Positions 1 to 7,964 of a DNA stretch of 64,000 nucleotides are shown here, in pieces; the first letter of the stretch is position 1; every line of letters begins with the position of its first letter. The position numbers and the translations under genes were made by a program. This DNA comes from Microbacterium keratanolyticum (GTDB taxonomy: Bacteria; Actinomycetota; Actinomycetes; Actinomycetales; Microbacteriaceae): assembly GCF_016907255.1 (NCBI RefSeq), contig NZ_JAFBBQ010000001.1, forward strand, positions 2,728,001 through 2,792,000, given 5' to 3'. The notes beneath the pieces are model-generated. The model had not been told where the DNA came from. It saw only the letters and a program-made list of their open reading frames with translations, and ran no database searches.

Positions 1-1078
1 ACAACCGGGGATGGGCCGGTTGGCGCAGCGGATCATCACTGCGTCGTTCGATGCCTCAGGTATCGATACGCGGTACACGGTGCTCCGTGAACTCGACTCC
101 GCACACGGCGTGGATGATCCGGTCTTCTATGACCGGGACAGCGGGCTGCTGCTCTCGCCGGGGACACAGGTGCGCAACGAGCTCTATGTGCGTGAGGCCG
201 AGACGATGTTCGTCGAGGTCGCGCGTCGCGCACTCGACGCGGACCCCGAGATCGGCCCGGCCGATGTGACGCACGTCATCACGGTCTCGTGTACGGGATT
301 CCACGCGCCGGGCCCGGAATATGCGATCGTGCGCGCACTGGGTCTTTCAGAGAGCGTGCAGCGCTACCACCTGGGATTCATGGGCTGCTATGCCTCGATG
401 CCGGCGCTGCGTGCGGCAGCCCAGTTCTGCGCGGGTGACCCGCAGGCGGTCGTCCTGGTGGTCAGCGTCGAACTGTGCACGCTGCATCTGCGCTCTTCGG
501 AGAACCCCGACCTGATCGTCGCCTCCTCGCTGTTCGCCGACGGCGCGGCCGCCGGGATCGTCACCGCACGTGCCGACATCGCGGATGCCCCGGGCTTCGT
601 GCTCGATCGCTTCCATACCGCTCTGGTGACGGAGGGAGAGCCGGACATGGCGTGGACGATCGGCGACGAGGGGTTCGAGATGATCCTCTCCACCCGAGTG
701 CCGCAGCTGATCGGGGCGAATCTCGACGCGGCTTTGCGCCCGCTCTTCGACGGTGACGCAGAGACCGCCGACGCTTTCGACCGGTCCGAGATCGGCTCCG
801 CGGTCGCTCACTGGGCGATCCACCCGGGAGGGCGGAGCATCCTCGATCATGTGCAGAGCGGACTGCACCTCAGCGACGCGCAGTTGGAACCTGCCAGGAC
901 GACACTTCGCGAGTGCGGAAACATGTCCAGCGCCACCGTCCTGTTCGTGCTGCAGCGCATTCTTCGAGATGCCGACGTGCGCAGCGGAGACCGGGTCGCC
1001 GCCATGGCCTTCGGTCCCGGCCTGACCGCCGAAAGCGCCCTGTTCACCGTGCGAGCCGACGGTGCGGATGGTGCCTGA
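1..1078 (+). CDS. Type III polyketide synthase (chalcone/stilbene synthase-like), 5' end cut off by window
   Basis: A homodimeric ketosynthase of this family condenses an acyl-CoA starter with malonyl-CoA to make pyrones or resorcinols. The frame is open from the first bases of the window and the first ATG (position 11) lies inside a region that aligns with the family interior, so roughly the first 30-40 residues are missing. The catalytic Cys sits in VSCTGFHAPG (TGT at 290-292), the His in HWAIHPGG (near 810) and the Asn in ECGNMSS (near 920), giving the complete Cys-His-Asn triad. The stop overlaps the next gene, a methyltransferase, and an FAD monooxygenase follows, so the three form an operon like the type III PKS/methyltransferase/hydroxylase sets that make modified alkylresorcinols in other actinobacteria. 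The actual product cannot be read from sequence. Confidence 0.93.
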   Translation, partial: QPGMGRLAQRIITASFDASGIDTRYTVLRELDSAHGVDDPVFYDRDSGLLLSPGTQVRNELYVREAETMFVEVARRALDADPEIGPADVTHVITVSCTGFHAPGPEYAIVRALGLSESVQRYHLGFMGCYASMPALRAAAQFCAGDPQAVVLVVSVELCTLHLRSSENPDLIVASSLFADGAAAGIVTARADIADAPGFVLDRFHTALVTEGEPDMAWTIGDEGFEMILSTRVPQLIGANLDAALRPLFDGDAETADAFDRSEIGSAVAHWAIHPGGRSILDHVQSGLHLSDAQLEPARTTLRECGNMSSATVLFVLQRILRDADVRSGDRVAAMAFGPGLTAESALFTVRADGADGA

Positions 1079-1790
1079 CCTCTCGGTCCGCGCGAGCGAG
1101 GCGCGCGAACTGATGGATGCGCCGGATGCCTCCGCGCCCATGCTCGATCGCACCTATGAGCGGTTCGCGCTCGTGAACGCCGTCGTCTCGCCCTGGCGAG
1201 GTCTCTACCGCCGGGACATCCGCCCTCGCGCTCGCCGCGGGCCGGTGCGTCTGCTCGACATCGGGGCGGGAGGTGGCGACCAGGCACGGGCTCTGGCTCG
1301 GCGGCTGCACCGCGATGGGTTCTCCGCGCAGGTCTGGGCGCTCGACGCCGATGAGCGGGCCGTGCGCTGGGCGCAGGCTCACGATGCGACGGGTGAGGTG
1401 CGCTACCGGACGGGCAGTCTGCAGGAGCTGGCGGAGGCGGGTGAATTCTTCGATGTCGTGTACTCGAACCACGTGCTGCATCACGTCGCGGATGCAGCGC
1501 TGCTGCCGTTCCTGGAGGAGAGCCGCCGACTGCTCGCCCCGGGCGGTGTCGTCGTGCATCATGACATCGTCCGAAGCCGGGGCGCGTACGCGTTGTTCGC
1601 CGCGGCTACCTGGCCCTTTCGCACGACGGTGCTCGCGGGCTCTTACATCCGCGAAGACGGGCTCACCAGCATCCGCCGCTCGTACACGGTGGCCGAGCTG
1701 AAAGCCCGAGTCCCCGCGGACTGGGAGGTGCGCGCGCGGATGCCCGCACGCGTCGAAGCACGCGCGGAGGCACCCGGTGCGCGGGCCTGA
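1068..1790 (+). CDS. Class I SAM-dependent methyltransferase of the type III PKS operon
   Basis: About 240 residues with a Rossmann-type SAM-binding motif LLDIGAGGGDQA near residues 63-74, an acidic ALDADE loop after it, and a post-I region ending in NHVLHHV. It probably methylates the polyketide or phenolic product of the upstream synthase (inference from context). The start is uncertain: GTG 1062, ATG 1068 and GTG 1071 are all in frame and all overlap the end of the synthase gene (stop 1076-1078), which implies translational coupling. The 3' end overlaps the start of the monooxygenase gene by 14 nt. The family is too broad for the substrate or the O-/C-methylation position to be predicted. 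Confidence 0.85.
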   Translation: MVPDLSVRASEARELMDAPDASAPMLDRTYERFALVNAVVSPWRGLYRRDIRPRARRGPVRLLDIGAGGGDQARALARRLHRDGFSAQVWALDADERAVRWAQAHDATGEVRYRTGSLQELAEAGEFFDVVYSNHVLHHVADAALLPFLEESRRLLAPGGVVVHHDIVRSRGAYALFAAATWPFRTTVLAGSYIREDGLTSIRRSYTVAELKARVPADWEVRARMPARVEARAEAPGARA

Positions 1791-2898
1791 TCACGAGGTG
1801 GCGATTATCGGGGCGGGTCCCGTGGGCATGCTGCTCGCCTGTCTGCTCGCTCAGGATGGCAGGGACGTCGTCGTCTTCGAGCAGCGTCCGTCCAGTTCCG
1901 AACGTGGGCGGGCCATCGGTGTGCATCCGCCGGGGCTCGCGGCGCTCGGAGCGGCGGGCATCGCCGGGCGCCTGCGGAAGCAGGCGCTGTGCCTGGACGG
2001 CGGCGAGGTTCTCAGCGAGGGGCGGATTCTCGCTCGGATGGACTTCCCGCCAGAGCATCCTGTGCACACCCTCCCGCAGCAGCGCGTGGATGCGCTTCTG
2101 AGCGCGCGCTTCGAGGAGTTCACGGAGGGTGTGCAGCGCGGGCGTCGGGTGCGCGCCGTGACGCCGGACGGCGGGCAGATGCGCCTTGCCGTCGATGCGC
2201 AGGAGGTCACGGCCTCTCTCGTCATCGCCGCAGACGGGGTGCGCAGCGAGCGGCGGGGCGACGTGGGGATCGGGTGGCGGCGACGCCCAGGACGTGCCGA
2301 CTACGTCATGGTCGACGTCGATGATCCGGGGACGGACGCACAGGCGCGCCTGTTTCTGGAACCTTCGGGTCTCGTCGAGTCCTTTCCCCTGCCGGACGGT
2401 CGTCGCTGGGTGCTCTTCCAGGCCCCCGAAGAGCCCATACGGTCGGTGGCGGACCTGCGTCGCGTGATTGCGGCGCGCACGGGGGAGGCGCCGATGATTC
2501 CCGATGACACGGAGCTGTCGGAGTTCCGCGCCCAGCAGCACTGCGCTGCGCGCTTCGTGCATGGCCGGATGATTCTGCTGGGGGACGCCGCCCACGAGAC
2601 CAGTCCGATCGGCGGACAGGGGATGAACCTCGGTTGGGTTCACGCGCAGCGATTGGCCGCGGCGATCCGGCAGGGGGGCGCGCTCGGGGGGACGCAGCTC
2701 GCGCCGCTCCTCGATCTGTGGGAGGGCAGGGCCCTGCGCGCGGCACGTCGCGCACAGCGTCGATCCGCGTTCTACATGGCGATGGGGCGTCCGGCGAATG
2801 CGCTGACGCTGCCCTTCCGAGATCTGCTCGTGCGCGCCCTCGGCAGCGACGCGCTGCGGGAGCACACCGCGGCCGCGATCACGATGCGTCGGGTATAG
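1777..2898 (+). CDS. FAD-dependent aromatic monooxygenase (PHBH/UbiH-like)
   Basis: 373 residues, a usual length for single-component flavoprotein hydroxylases. The N-terminal dinucleotide fold is IIGAGPVGMLLA (residues 10-21), with the FAD ribose/pyrophosphate motif LLGDAAHETSPIGGQGMNLG around residues 266-285. It begins at GTG 1777, 14 nt inside the methyltransferase gene, so it is the last gene of the coupled PKS operon. It likely hydroxylates the aromatic ring made by the synthase, giving a catechol or quinol that may oxidise to a quinone (inference by analogy with Streptomyces alkylresorcinol loci). It ends before a strong convergent hairpin at 2914-2950. Confidence 0.88.
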   Translation: MRGPDHEVAIIGAGPVGMLLACLLAQDGRDVVVFEQRPSSSERGRAIGVHPPGLAALGAAGIAGRLRKQALCLDGGEVLSEGRILARMDFPPEHPVHTLPQQRVDALLSARFEEFTEGVQRGRRVRAVTPDGGQMRLAVDAQEVTASLVIAADGVRSERRGDVGIGWRRRPGRADYVMVDVDDPGTDAQARLFLEPSGLVESFPLPDGRRWVLFQAPEEPIRSVADLRRVIAARTGEAPMIPDDTELSEFRAQQHCAARFVHGRMILLGDAAHETSPIGGQGMNLGWVHAQRLAAAIRQGGALGGTQLAPLLDLWEGRALRAARRAQRRSAFYMAMGRPANALTLPFRDLLVRALGSDALREHTAAAITMRRV

Positions 2899-2913
2899 CA
2901 GGATCGAGAAACA

Positions 2914-2950
2914 GTTCGGGCCCGGCACGCGATGCGCGCCGGGCCCGAAC
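2914..2950. terminator. Bidirectional hairpin between PKS operon and lpdA
   Basis: A perfect 13-bp stem (GTTCGGGCCCGGC with its complement, 2938-2950) and an 11-nt loop lie between two convergent genes. There is no U-tract, as is common for actinobacterial terminators. Confidence 0.7.
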
Positions 2951-2959
2951 GGAATTCGA

Positions 2960-4357
2960 TCAGAAGTTGATCATGTGACCTGCGAGGCCGTGGAAGCCCT
3001 CCTGCAGAGCCTCCGACAGCGTCGGGTGCGTGTGCACGTTGCGGGCCAGCTCCAGAGCCGTGAGGTCCCACTTCTGAGCCAGCGTCAGCTCGGGCAGAAG
3101 CTCCGAGACGTCCGGGCCGATCATGTGCGCGCCGAGAAGCTCGAGGTGCTCGGCATCGGCGATCATCTTGACGAAGCCGACCGGCTCGCCGAGGCCGTGC
3201 GCCTTGCCGTTCGCCATGAACGGGAACGAGACGACCTTGATCTCGCGCCCCTCGTCGCGGGCCTGCTGCTCGGTGAGACCGAACGAGGCGACCTGCGGCG
3301 AGCAGAAGGTGGCGCGGGGCATCATGCGGTAGTCGCCCAGGGTCTGCGTCTCGGCACCGCCGATGGTCTCGGCGGCGACGACGGCCTGCGCCTCGGCCAC
3401 GTGTGCGAGCTGCAGCTTCGCGGTGACGTCGCCGATCGCGTAGATGCCCTCGACGTTCGTGCGCATGTGGTCGTCGATGTCGATCGCGCCACGCTCGGTG
3501 AGCTTCACGCCCGTGTTCTCGAGACCGAAGCCCTCGATGTTCGGGGCGAAGCCGACCGACATGAGAACCTTGCCTGCCTCGATCGAGCCCTGGTTGCCGT
3601 CCTTGCCCGTGTAGGTGACGGTGACCGAGGAGCCGTTGTCGACGATCGTCTCGACCTTGGTGGAGGTGAGAATGTCGACGCCGTAGTTCTTGTACTGCTT
3701 CGTGATCTCCTTGGAGACATCCGCGTCTTCGTTCGGAAGGGCACGGTCGAGGAACTCGATGATCGTGACCTTGACGCCGTAGTTCGTCAGAACGTACGCG
3801 AACTCCATGCCGATCGCGCCGGCACCCACGATGACGATCGACTCAGGCAGTTCGCGGCTGAGGATCTGCTCTTCGTAGGTGACGACGTTCTCGCTCAGCG
3901 AGACACCGGGCAGCAGGCGCACCTTCGAGCCGGTGGCGATGATGACGTTGGTGAAGGTGACCTCTTCGGTCGAGCCGTCGGCCTTGGTGACCGTGATCGC
4001 CTTGGGGCCCGTGAAGGTGCCGCGGCCCTGGTACTCGGTGACCTTGTTCTTCTTCATCAGGAAGTGGATGCCCTTGACGCGGCCGTCGGCCACCTCGCGC
4101 GAGCGGTCCCAGGCCTTGCCGAAGTCCATGCTGATCTCGCCGGAGATGCCGAAGAAGTCGGCCTTGTGCTTCAGCGTGTGGGCGAGCTCGGCGTTCTTCA
4201 GAAGAGCCTTGGAGGGGATGCAGCCGACGTTGAGGCACACACCGCCCCAGTACTTCTCTTCGATGATGGCGGTGGAAAGACCGAGCTGTGCGCTGCGGAC
4301 GGCGGCGACGTAGCCGCCAGGGCCCGCACCAAGAATGACGACATCGTAATGAGGCAT
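2960..4357 (-). CDS. lpdA: Dihydrolipoyl dehydrogenase (E3)
   Basis: 465 residues. This cytoplasmic flavoenzyme reoxidises dihydrolipoamide in the pyruvate, 2-oxoglutarate or branched-chain dehydrogenase complexes, passing electrons to NAD+. The N-terminal FAD motif is [12 protein letters not shown] (8-19), the redox disulfide is C41/C46 in [13 protein letters not shown], the NAD fold is [12 protein letters not shown], and the C-terminal catalytic pair is H444/E449 in HTHPTLSE. The gene stands alone without E1/E2 neighbours. Its ATG lies 6 nt after a TAGGCT element, so the transcript is probably leaderless. That element overlaps the stop codon of the upstream copC-like gene. GarA, which in relatives regulates 2-oxoglutarate dehydrogenase, is encoded about 0.8 kb away. 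Confidence 0.97.
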   Translation of the reverse strand: MPHYDVVILGAGPGGYVAAVRSAQLGLSTAIIEEKYWGGVCLNVGCIPSKALLKNAELAHTLKHKADFFGISGEISMDFGKAWDRSREVADGRVKGIHFLMKKNKVTEYQGRGTFTGPKAITVTKADGSTEEVTFTNVIIATGSKVRLLPGVSLSENVVTYEEQILSRELPESIVIVGAGAIGMEFAYVLTNYGVKVTIIEFLDRALPNEDADVSKEITKQYKNYGVDILTSTKVETIVDNGSSVTVTYTGKDGNQGSIEAGKVLMSVGFAPNIEGFGLENTGVKLTERGAIDIDDHMRTNVEGIYAIGDVTAKLQLAHVAEAQAVVAAETIGGAETQTLGDYRMMPRATFCSPQVASFGLTEQQARDEGREIKVVSFPFMANGKAHGLGEPVGFVKMIADAEHLELLGAHMIGPDVSELLPELTLAQKWDLTALELARNVHTHPTLSEALQEGFHGLAGHMINF

Positions 4358-4363
4358 GTTCTA

Positions 4364-4369
4364 AGCCTA
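4364..4369 (-). promoter_or_regulatory. -10 element for leaderless lpdA
   Basis: On the minus strand TAGGCT is followed by 6 nt and then the lpdA ATG at 4357, placing transcription start at or next to the start codon. No Shine-Dalgarno sequence is present and no clear -35 is seen. Confidence 0.5.
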
Positions 4370-5041
4370 TCGCGCGGAGTCGGAGTCAGCGGTGGGGGAG
4401 GCGCCATTGTGGCGGTAGCGGACGGCGAGCCAGATCGCGGCTGTCGTCGAGGCCAGGATTCCGGCGATGGAGAGAACCCAGACCCAGGCGGGCGCGGGGG
4501 ACATGCCGGCGGTCCCTGCGGTGGACGGCGCTGCGGTGGGGCGTGGCGACGCGGATGCGTCGGGCTGCGCGGTCGGCGGTGCGCTCGGGGGCGCAGGGGA
4601 GGGCGTCGCCTGTTCCTCTTCGGATCCTGCCGCGACGGTGAAGGAGAAGCTCGACGAGCCCGGGTGTCCGTCGGCGTAGACCACCTTCCAGGTCACGGTG
4701 TACACGCCGTCGGATGCGGAAGGCGAGACTCTCTGCGTCATGATCGGCCCGACCACGGTGGGTTCGCCGTCAGTGACCGATGCGCCGGAGCCGTCGACCA
4801 CTACCACTTCCGTCGCGCCGGACTCGGCGATCAGGTCTGCGCTGAATGTCAGCACGATCTCGTCCGGAAGGGTGCTGACTGTCGAACCCGCTGCGGGCGA
4901 GGAGTCGAGCAGATCGGCATGGGCGAAGGCCGGTGCCGCGACTGCGGTCGCGAGCACTGCGGCCACGCCCAACGCCCCGAGAACGAGAACGAGCGGACGA
5001 AGGAGGCGGGAGGCGCGATCCGGCACCGAGGCAAGCTGCAT
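4367..5041 (-). CDS. CopC-domain exported copper-binding protein with C-terminal membrane anchor
   Basis: 224 residues. A basic start and hydrophobic segment (about 15-40) form a signal peptide ending AFA; the mature protein begins with His41 (HADLLDSSP), the family's N-terminal copper ligand. The second copper-site motif is DGH at 124-126. After the CopC domain (about 41-138) comes a Pro/Ala/Thr-rich linker and one transmembrane helix near 187-207 ending in a basic tail (RYRHN). It should sit outside the membrane, tethered at the C-terminus, and bind or pass on Cu. No CopD partner or copper regulator lies beside it. TAAGGT 6 nt before the ATG suggests a leaderless mRNA. Confidence 0.9.
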   Translation of the reverse strand: MQLASVPDRASRLLRPLVLVLGALGVAAVLATAVAAPAFAHADLLDSSPAAGSTVSTLPDEIVLTFSADLIAESGATEVVVVDGSGASVTDGEPTVVGPIMTQRVSPSASDGVYTVTWKVVYADGHPGSSSFSFTVAAGSEEEQATPSPAPPSAPPTAQPDASASPRPTAAPSTAGTAGMSPAPAWVWVLSIAGILASTTAAIWLAVRYRHNGASPTADSDSAR

Positions 5042-5047
5042 CCCTCG

Positions 5048-5053
5048 ACCTTA
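5048..5053 (-). promoter_or_regulatory. -10 element for leaderless copC-like gene
   Basis: On the minus strand TAAGGT, then 6 nt (CGAGGG), then the ATG at 5041. The spacing is the same as for lpdA. Confidence 0.45.
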
Positions 5054-5150
5054 GATCGCGGACCGCTGCGAGTGGCCTTGTCATCCCTGAGGATTCGGCT
5101 CCCCCCGGGTGCGTTGCATCCGTTAGTCTGGACGGAAGAGGAGGGCCACC

Positions 5151-5630
5151 GTGACACACAGCGAGAACCGCGACCAGCCATCCGCTATCCACCGGGATAG
5201 CGAGGCGAAGCACGACACCACACAGACCTTCGGGCACGACTCGGATCTGTCGTTCGTGCCGTTCGGCGCGGAGCTCACCGACGTGGAACAGGCGGCGATC
5301 GCCGCTCTGCCCTCGGGTTCGGCCCTGGTCCTGGTCCGCTCGGGTGCACTCGCCGGCGCGCGCTACCTGATCGACGCCGATGTCACGACGATCGGTCGCC
5401 ACCCCGAGGCTGACATCTTCTTCGACGACGTCACGGTCTCCCGTCGGCACGCCGAGATCCTTCGCGCCGGAACCGCCTTCGAGGTCATCGATCAGCGTTC
5501 GCTGAACGGCACCTACGTCAACGGAGAGCGTGTCGACCGCAGCGAGCTCGGCAATGGCTACGAACTGCGTATCGGCAAGTTCCGCCTCAACTTCTTCGCC
5601 TCACCCGCTGACGCCACGGCCAACGGCTGA
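5151..5630 (+). CDS. garA: FHA-domain regulator of central metabolism (GarA/OdhI family)
   Basis: 159 residues. GarA/OdhI proteins bind and inhibit 2-oxoglutarate dehydrogenase (and tune glutamate enzymes) until phosphorylated by Ser/Thr kinases on an N-terminal Thr pair. Here the disordered N-terminus carries T23-T24 in DTTQTF, matching the TT-x-x-F kinase site of the family. The FHA domain (about 58-155) keeps the phosphothreonine-binding residues: GR at 82-83, S97-R-R-H100 and N119-G120. Start GTG 5151 has a purine-rich RBS (GAGGAGGG) at good spacing. The gene overlaps the downstream merR/ftsR gene by one base, so they are cotranscribed. Confidence 0.93.
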   Translation: MTHSENRDQPSAIHRDSEAKHDTTQTFGHDSDLSFVPFGAELTDVEQAAIAALPSGSALVLVRSGALAGARYLIDADVTTIGRHPEADIFFDDVTVSRRHAEILRAGTAFEVIDQRSLNGTYVNGERVDRSELGNGYELRIGKFRLNFFASPADATANG

Positions 5631-6316
5631 TGGCCGCTGCCTCCGCCCGCGAGCGCTCTGCGCCCGCGGCGCTCCTCAGCATCGGTCAGGTCCTGTCCCG
5701 TCTCACCCCGGAGTTTCCGCAGCTCTCCTCGAGCAAGCTGCGCTTCCTGGAAGAGCGCGGCATCGTCACGCCGTCTCGCACCGAGTCCGGGTACCGCAAG
5801 TTCGCGCCGAAGGACGTAGACCGTCTGCGACTTGCGCTCACGCTCCAGCGTGATCGCTACATGCCGCTCAGCGTCATTCGCGAGCACCTCGATCGCCGCG
5901 ACGAAGAGGGCGTCGATCCTTCGGCAGATCTTCCTGTCTCGATCGTGGCGACTCCGCGACGGTTCCGCCGTGAAGAGCTGTTGTCGGCCGCAGGAGCCGC
6001 GCCGCAGCTTCTGAACGACGCGATCAGCACGGGCGTGATCCTGCCCGCCGACACGTACACAGAGTCGACGGTCGCACTGCTGCGCGGCCTTGTCGCCCTC
6101 GACCGCCACGGCATCGAACCGCGTCACCTGCGTCAGCTGCGCCAGAGCGCGGAACGCGATGTCGCGCTGGTCGAATCTGCCCTCTCCGCGCTTCTGCGTC
6201 GCACCGACACCGCTTCGCGGGCGAAAGCGGCAGAAATGGCTCCCGAGCTTGCGGCGCGCCTCGACGAGGTGCGGGGAATGTTCGCGAAAGAGGCGCTCGC
6301 GCGCCTGCTGTCGTAA
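5630..6316 (+). CDS. ftsR: MerR-family regulator, FtsR-like
   Basis: 228 residues. The N-terminal winged helix-turn-helix includes LSIGQVLSRLTPEFPQ and the LRFLEERG/GYRKF signature, followed by a helical effector/dimerisation region. In actinobacteria the MerR gene directly after garA is FtsR, a transcriptional regulator of ftsZ and other growth genes, and the length and position fit. The ATG overlaps the garA stop (TGATG). A candidate target in this window is the dyad upstream of ftsZ at 36181-36202. Assignment to FtsR rests on synteny plus the MerR fold; binding specificity is not visible. Confidence 0.85.
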   Translation: MAAASARERSAPAALLSIGQVLSRLTPEFPQLSSSKLRFLEERGIVTPSRTESGYRKFAPKDVDRLRLALTLQRDRYMPLSVIREHLDRRDEEGVDPSADLPVSIVATPRRFRREELLSAAGAAPQLLNDAISTGVILPADTYTESTVALLRGLVALDRHGIEPRHLRQLRQSAERDVALVESALSALLRRTDTASRAKAAEMAPELAARLDEVRGMFAKEALARLLS

Positions 6317-6414
6317 CGAACTGATTGCGACACACCTCCGCACACATGCGGATGTGATTGCCGGGGCAGGGGGCCTGCTCTAGCGTGGAGATATCGACTT
6401 CGAGGAGGTACGGC

Positions 6415-6960
6415 ATGAGCGCCGAAGATCTGCGTGACCAGCCGTCATTCGGCGACGGACTCCTCTTCACGGACGGCCTGCCCGACATGGAAGACGAGGT
6501 CGGCTACCGCGGTGCCGTCGCCGCGCGCGCGGCTGGCATCACCTACCGTCAGCTCGATTACTGGGCACGCACCGAACTCGTGGAGCCCACGGTTCGCGGC
6601 GCCAGTGGCTCGGGATCACAGCGTCTCTACGGCTTCCGCGACATCCTGGTCCTCAAGCTCGTGAAGAGCCTGCTCGACACAGGCATCTCGCTGCAGCAGA
6701 TCCGCACGGCCGTCGAGCAGCTTCGTTCCGCCGGCATCCGCAACCTGTCGGGGACCACGCTCATGAGTGATGGTGCATCGGTCTACCTCTGCACGTCCAA
6801 CGATGAGGTCATCGACCTTGTCAGCCGTGGGCAGGGCGTGTTCGGCATTGCGGTCGGCAAGGTGCTGCGCGAGGTTGAATCCACCCTCATCGAGTTCGAG
6901 CCTGCGGCGATCGATCCGGTCGACGAGCTCTCCGTGCGCCGCGCGCGCCGCACGGCCTGA
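6415..6960 (+). CDS. Second MerR-family regulator of the garA locus (Rv1830-like)
   Basis: 181 residues from ATG 6415, which has a strong GAGGAGG 6 nt upstream; the longer open frame from 6358 lacks initiation signals. The HTH region reads AARAAGITYRQLDYWARTELVEP followed by SQRLYGFRDILVLKLVKSLLDTGISLQQIR, the typical MerR DNA-binding/helical layout. The C-terminal half is a small ligand or dimer domain. In mycobacteria a similar MerR gene closes the garA cluster after a bifunctional nuclease gene; here only about 98 bp separate the two merR genes and that nuclease is absent. A hairpin terminator follows at 7002-7045. Confidence 0.88.
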   Translation: MSAEDLRDQPSFGDGLLFTDGLPDMEDEVGYRGAVAARAAGITYRQLDYWARTELVEPTVRGASGSGSQRLYGFRDILVLKLVKSLLDTGISLQQIRTAVEQLRSAGIRNLSGTTLMSDGASVYLCTSNDEVIDLVSRGQGVFGIAVGKVLREVESTLIEFEPAAIDPVDELSVRRARRTA

Positions 6961-7001
6961 CTTTCGAAGAGACACCCGACAGCCGGGAGCACTGCTTCCA
7001 C

Positions 7002-7045
7002 GAAAAACGCCTTCGATGCGAGAGAACTCGCGCCGAAGGCGTTTT
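7002..7045. terminator. Bidirectional terminator between merR and parA
   Basis: An outer 13-bp stem (GAAAACGCCTTCG pairing with CGAAGGCGTTTTC) with an inner 5-bp GCGAG/CTCGC stem and AGAA loop. T- and A-rich ends on the two strands suit termination of both convergent genes. Confidence 0.75.
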
Positions 7046-7058
7046 CTGATGACAGGGA

Positions 7059-7868
7059 TCAGGCGTGCGGTGTCTCGGGCGTGGAGATGCGGCCGGTGCG
7101 CATGATGCGGTCGAGCAGTGCATCGAAATCGGCGGCGAGTTCCTGTGCCGAGTCTCCGGGCCAGATGTGCAGCGGTTTCGCGGCGCCCTGAGCCTGCTGC
7201 AGCGATGTGCGCTCGGGCAGCTGCGGCGAGAGGACGAGCGGGCCGAACATGTCGCGCAGCTCTTTGATGCGGAACTGGTGCTCGATCGACTGCGGACGCA
7301 CGCGGTTCACCACGATGCCGAGCGGCTGCAGGCGCGGCGAGAGACCGCGGCGGATCTCTTCGATCGCGCGCAGGGCGCGGTCGGCGGCGGCCACCGAGAA
7401 CAGGCCGGGCTCGGTGACGACCATGACACGGTCGCTCGCGGCCCAGGCGGTGCGCGTGAGAGCGTTCAGCGAGGGCGCACAGTCGATCAGCACGAGGTCG
7501 TAGTCGGCCTCGACAGACGCGAGGGCCTCTTCGAGCTTCCAGACATCGCGCACCGTGGGGTGCGGTCCGTCGAAGTTGATGGCGGACGGGCTGCCGATGA
7601 GGACATCGATCGTGCCAGGGTGCACCTTCGCCCACCCGCTGGAGGTGATCGCCTGACGGACGACCTTCTCTTTCGGGTTCGCGAGAACATCGGCAATGTT
7701 CAGTCGACCGGCGACCTGGATATCCATGCCGGTGGACACATCGGACTGGGGGTCGAGGTCGACCACGAGGGTCCGGACCCCACGGGCGAAAGCCGCCGAC
7801 GCTAGGCCCAGTGTCACCGTGGTCTTTCCGACGCCCCCCTTGAGGGAACTGACGCTGAGTACGTGCAC
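7059..7868 (-). CDS. ParA-family ATPase (orphan)
   Basis: 269 residues from GTG 7868. The deviant Walker A motif K10-GGVGK-TT (residues 10-17) starts right after the first beta strand, followed by VVDLDPQSDVS (Walker A') and VLIDCAPSL (Walker B), as in ParA/Soj ATPases that position chromosomes, plasmids or protein complexes. No parB-like gene or cluster of parS-like sites is nearby, so the cargo is unknown. In-frame GTG codons at 7877 and 7874 are alternatives (AGGGGA lies 7 nt before 7877). I prefer 7868 because TAACGT is 7 nt upstream and the family usually begins here. The longer frame up to 8066 would run into pyc and is not used. Confidence 0.9.
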   Translation of the reverse strand: MHVLSVSSLKGGVGKTTVTLGLASAAFARGVRTLVVDLDPQSDVSTGMDIQVAGRLNIADVLANPKEKVVRQAITSSGWAKVHPGTIDVLIGSPSAINFDGPHPTVRDVWKLEEALASVEADYDLVLIDCAPSLNALTRTAWAASDRVMVVTEPGLFSVAAADRALRAIEEIRRGLSPRLQPLGIVVNRVRPQSIEHQFRIKELRDMFGPLVLSPQLPERTSLQQAQGAAKPLHIWPGDSAQELAADFDALLDRIMRTGRISTPETPHA

Positions 7869-7875
7869 GAACACC

Positions 7876-7881
7876 ACGTTA
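7876..7881 (-). promoter_or_regulatory. Possible -10 for leaderless parA
   Basis: On the minus strand TAACGT, then 7 nt, then GTG 7868. It conflicts with use of the upstream GTG codons at 7874/7877, so it is tentative. Confidence 0.3.
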
Positions 7882-7964
7882 CCGTCCCCTATGCTGGGGA
7901 AACACTCAGCCCCACCCTTGTGCGCGATTTTTTTCGCGCCTGAAGTGAGCACTACGAGGTGCGT

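Noticed and set aside
2975..5200. A 741-codon open frame on the plus strand across lpdA and copC
   Set aside because: It is the mirror of well-supported minus-strand genes with clear family motifs. Its translation is low-complexity and Arg/Asp/Leu-rich, as expected of antisense frames in high-GC DNA.
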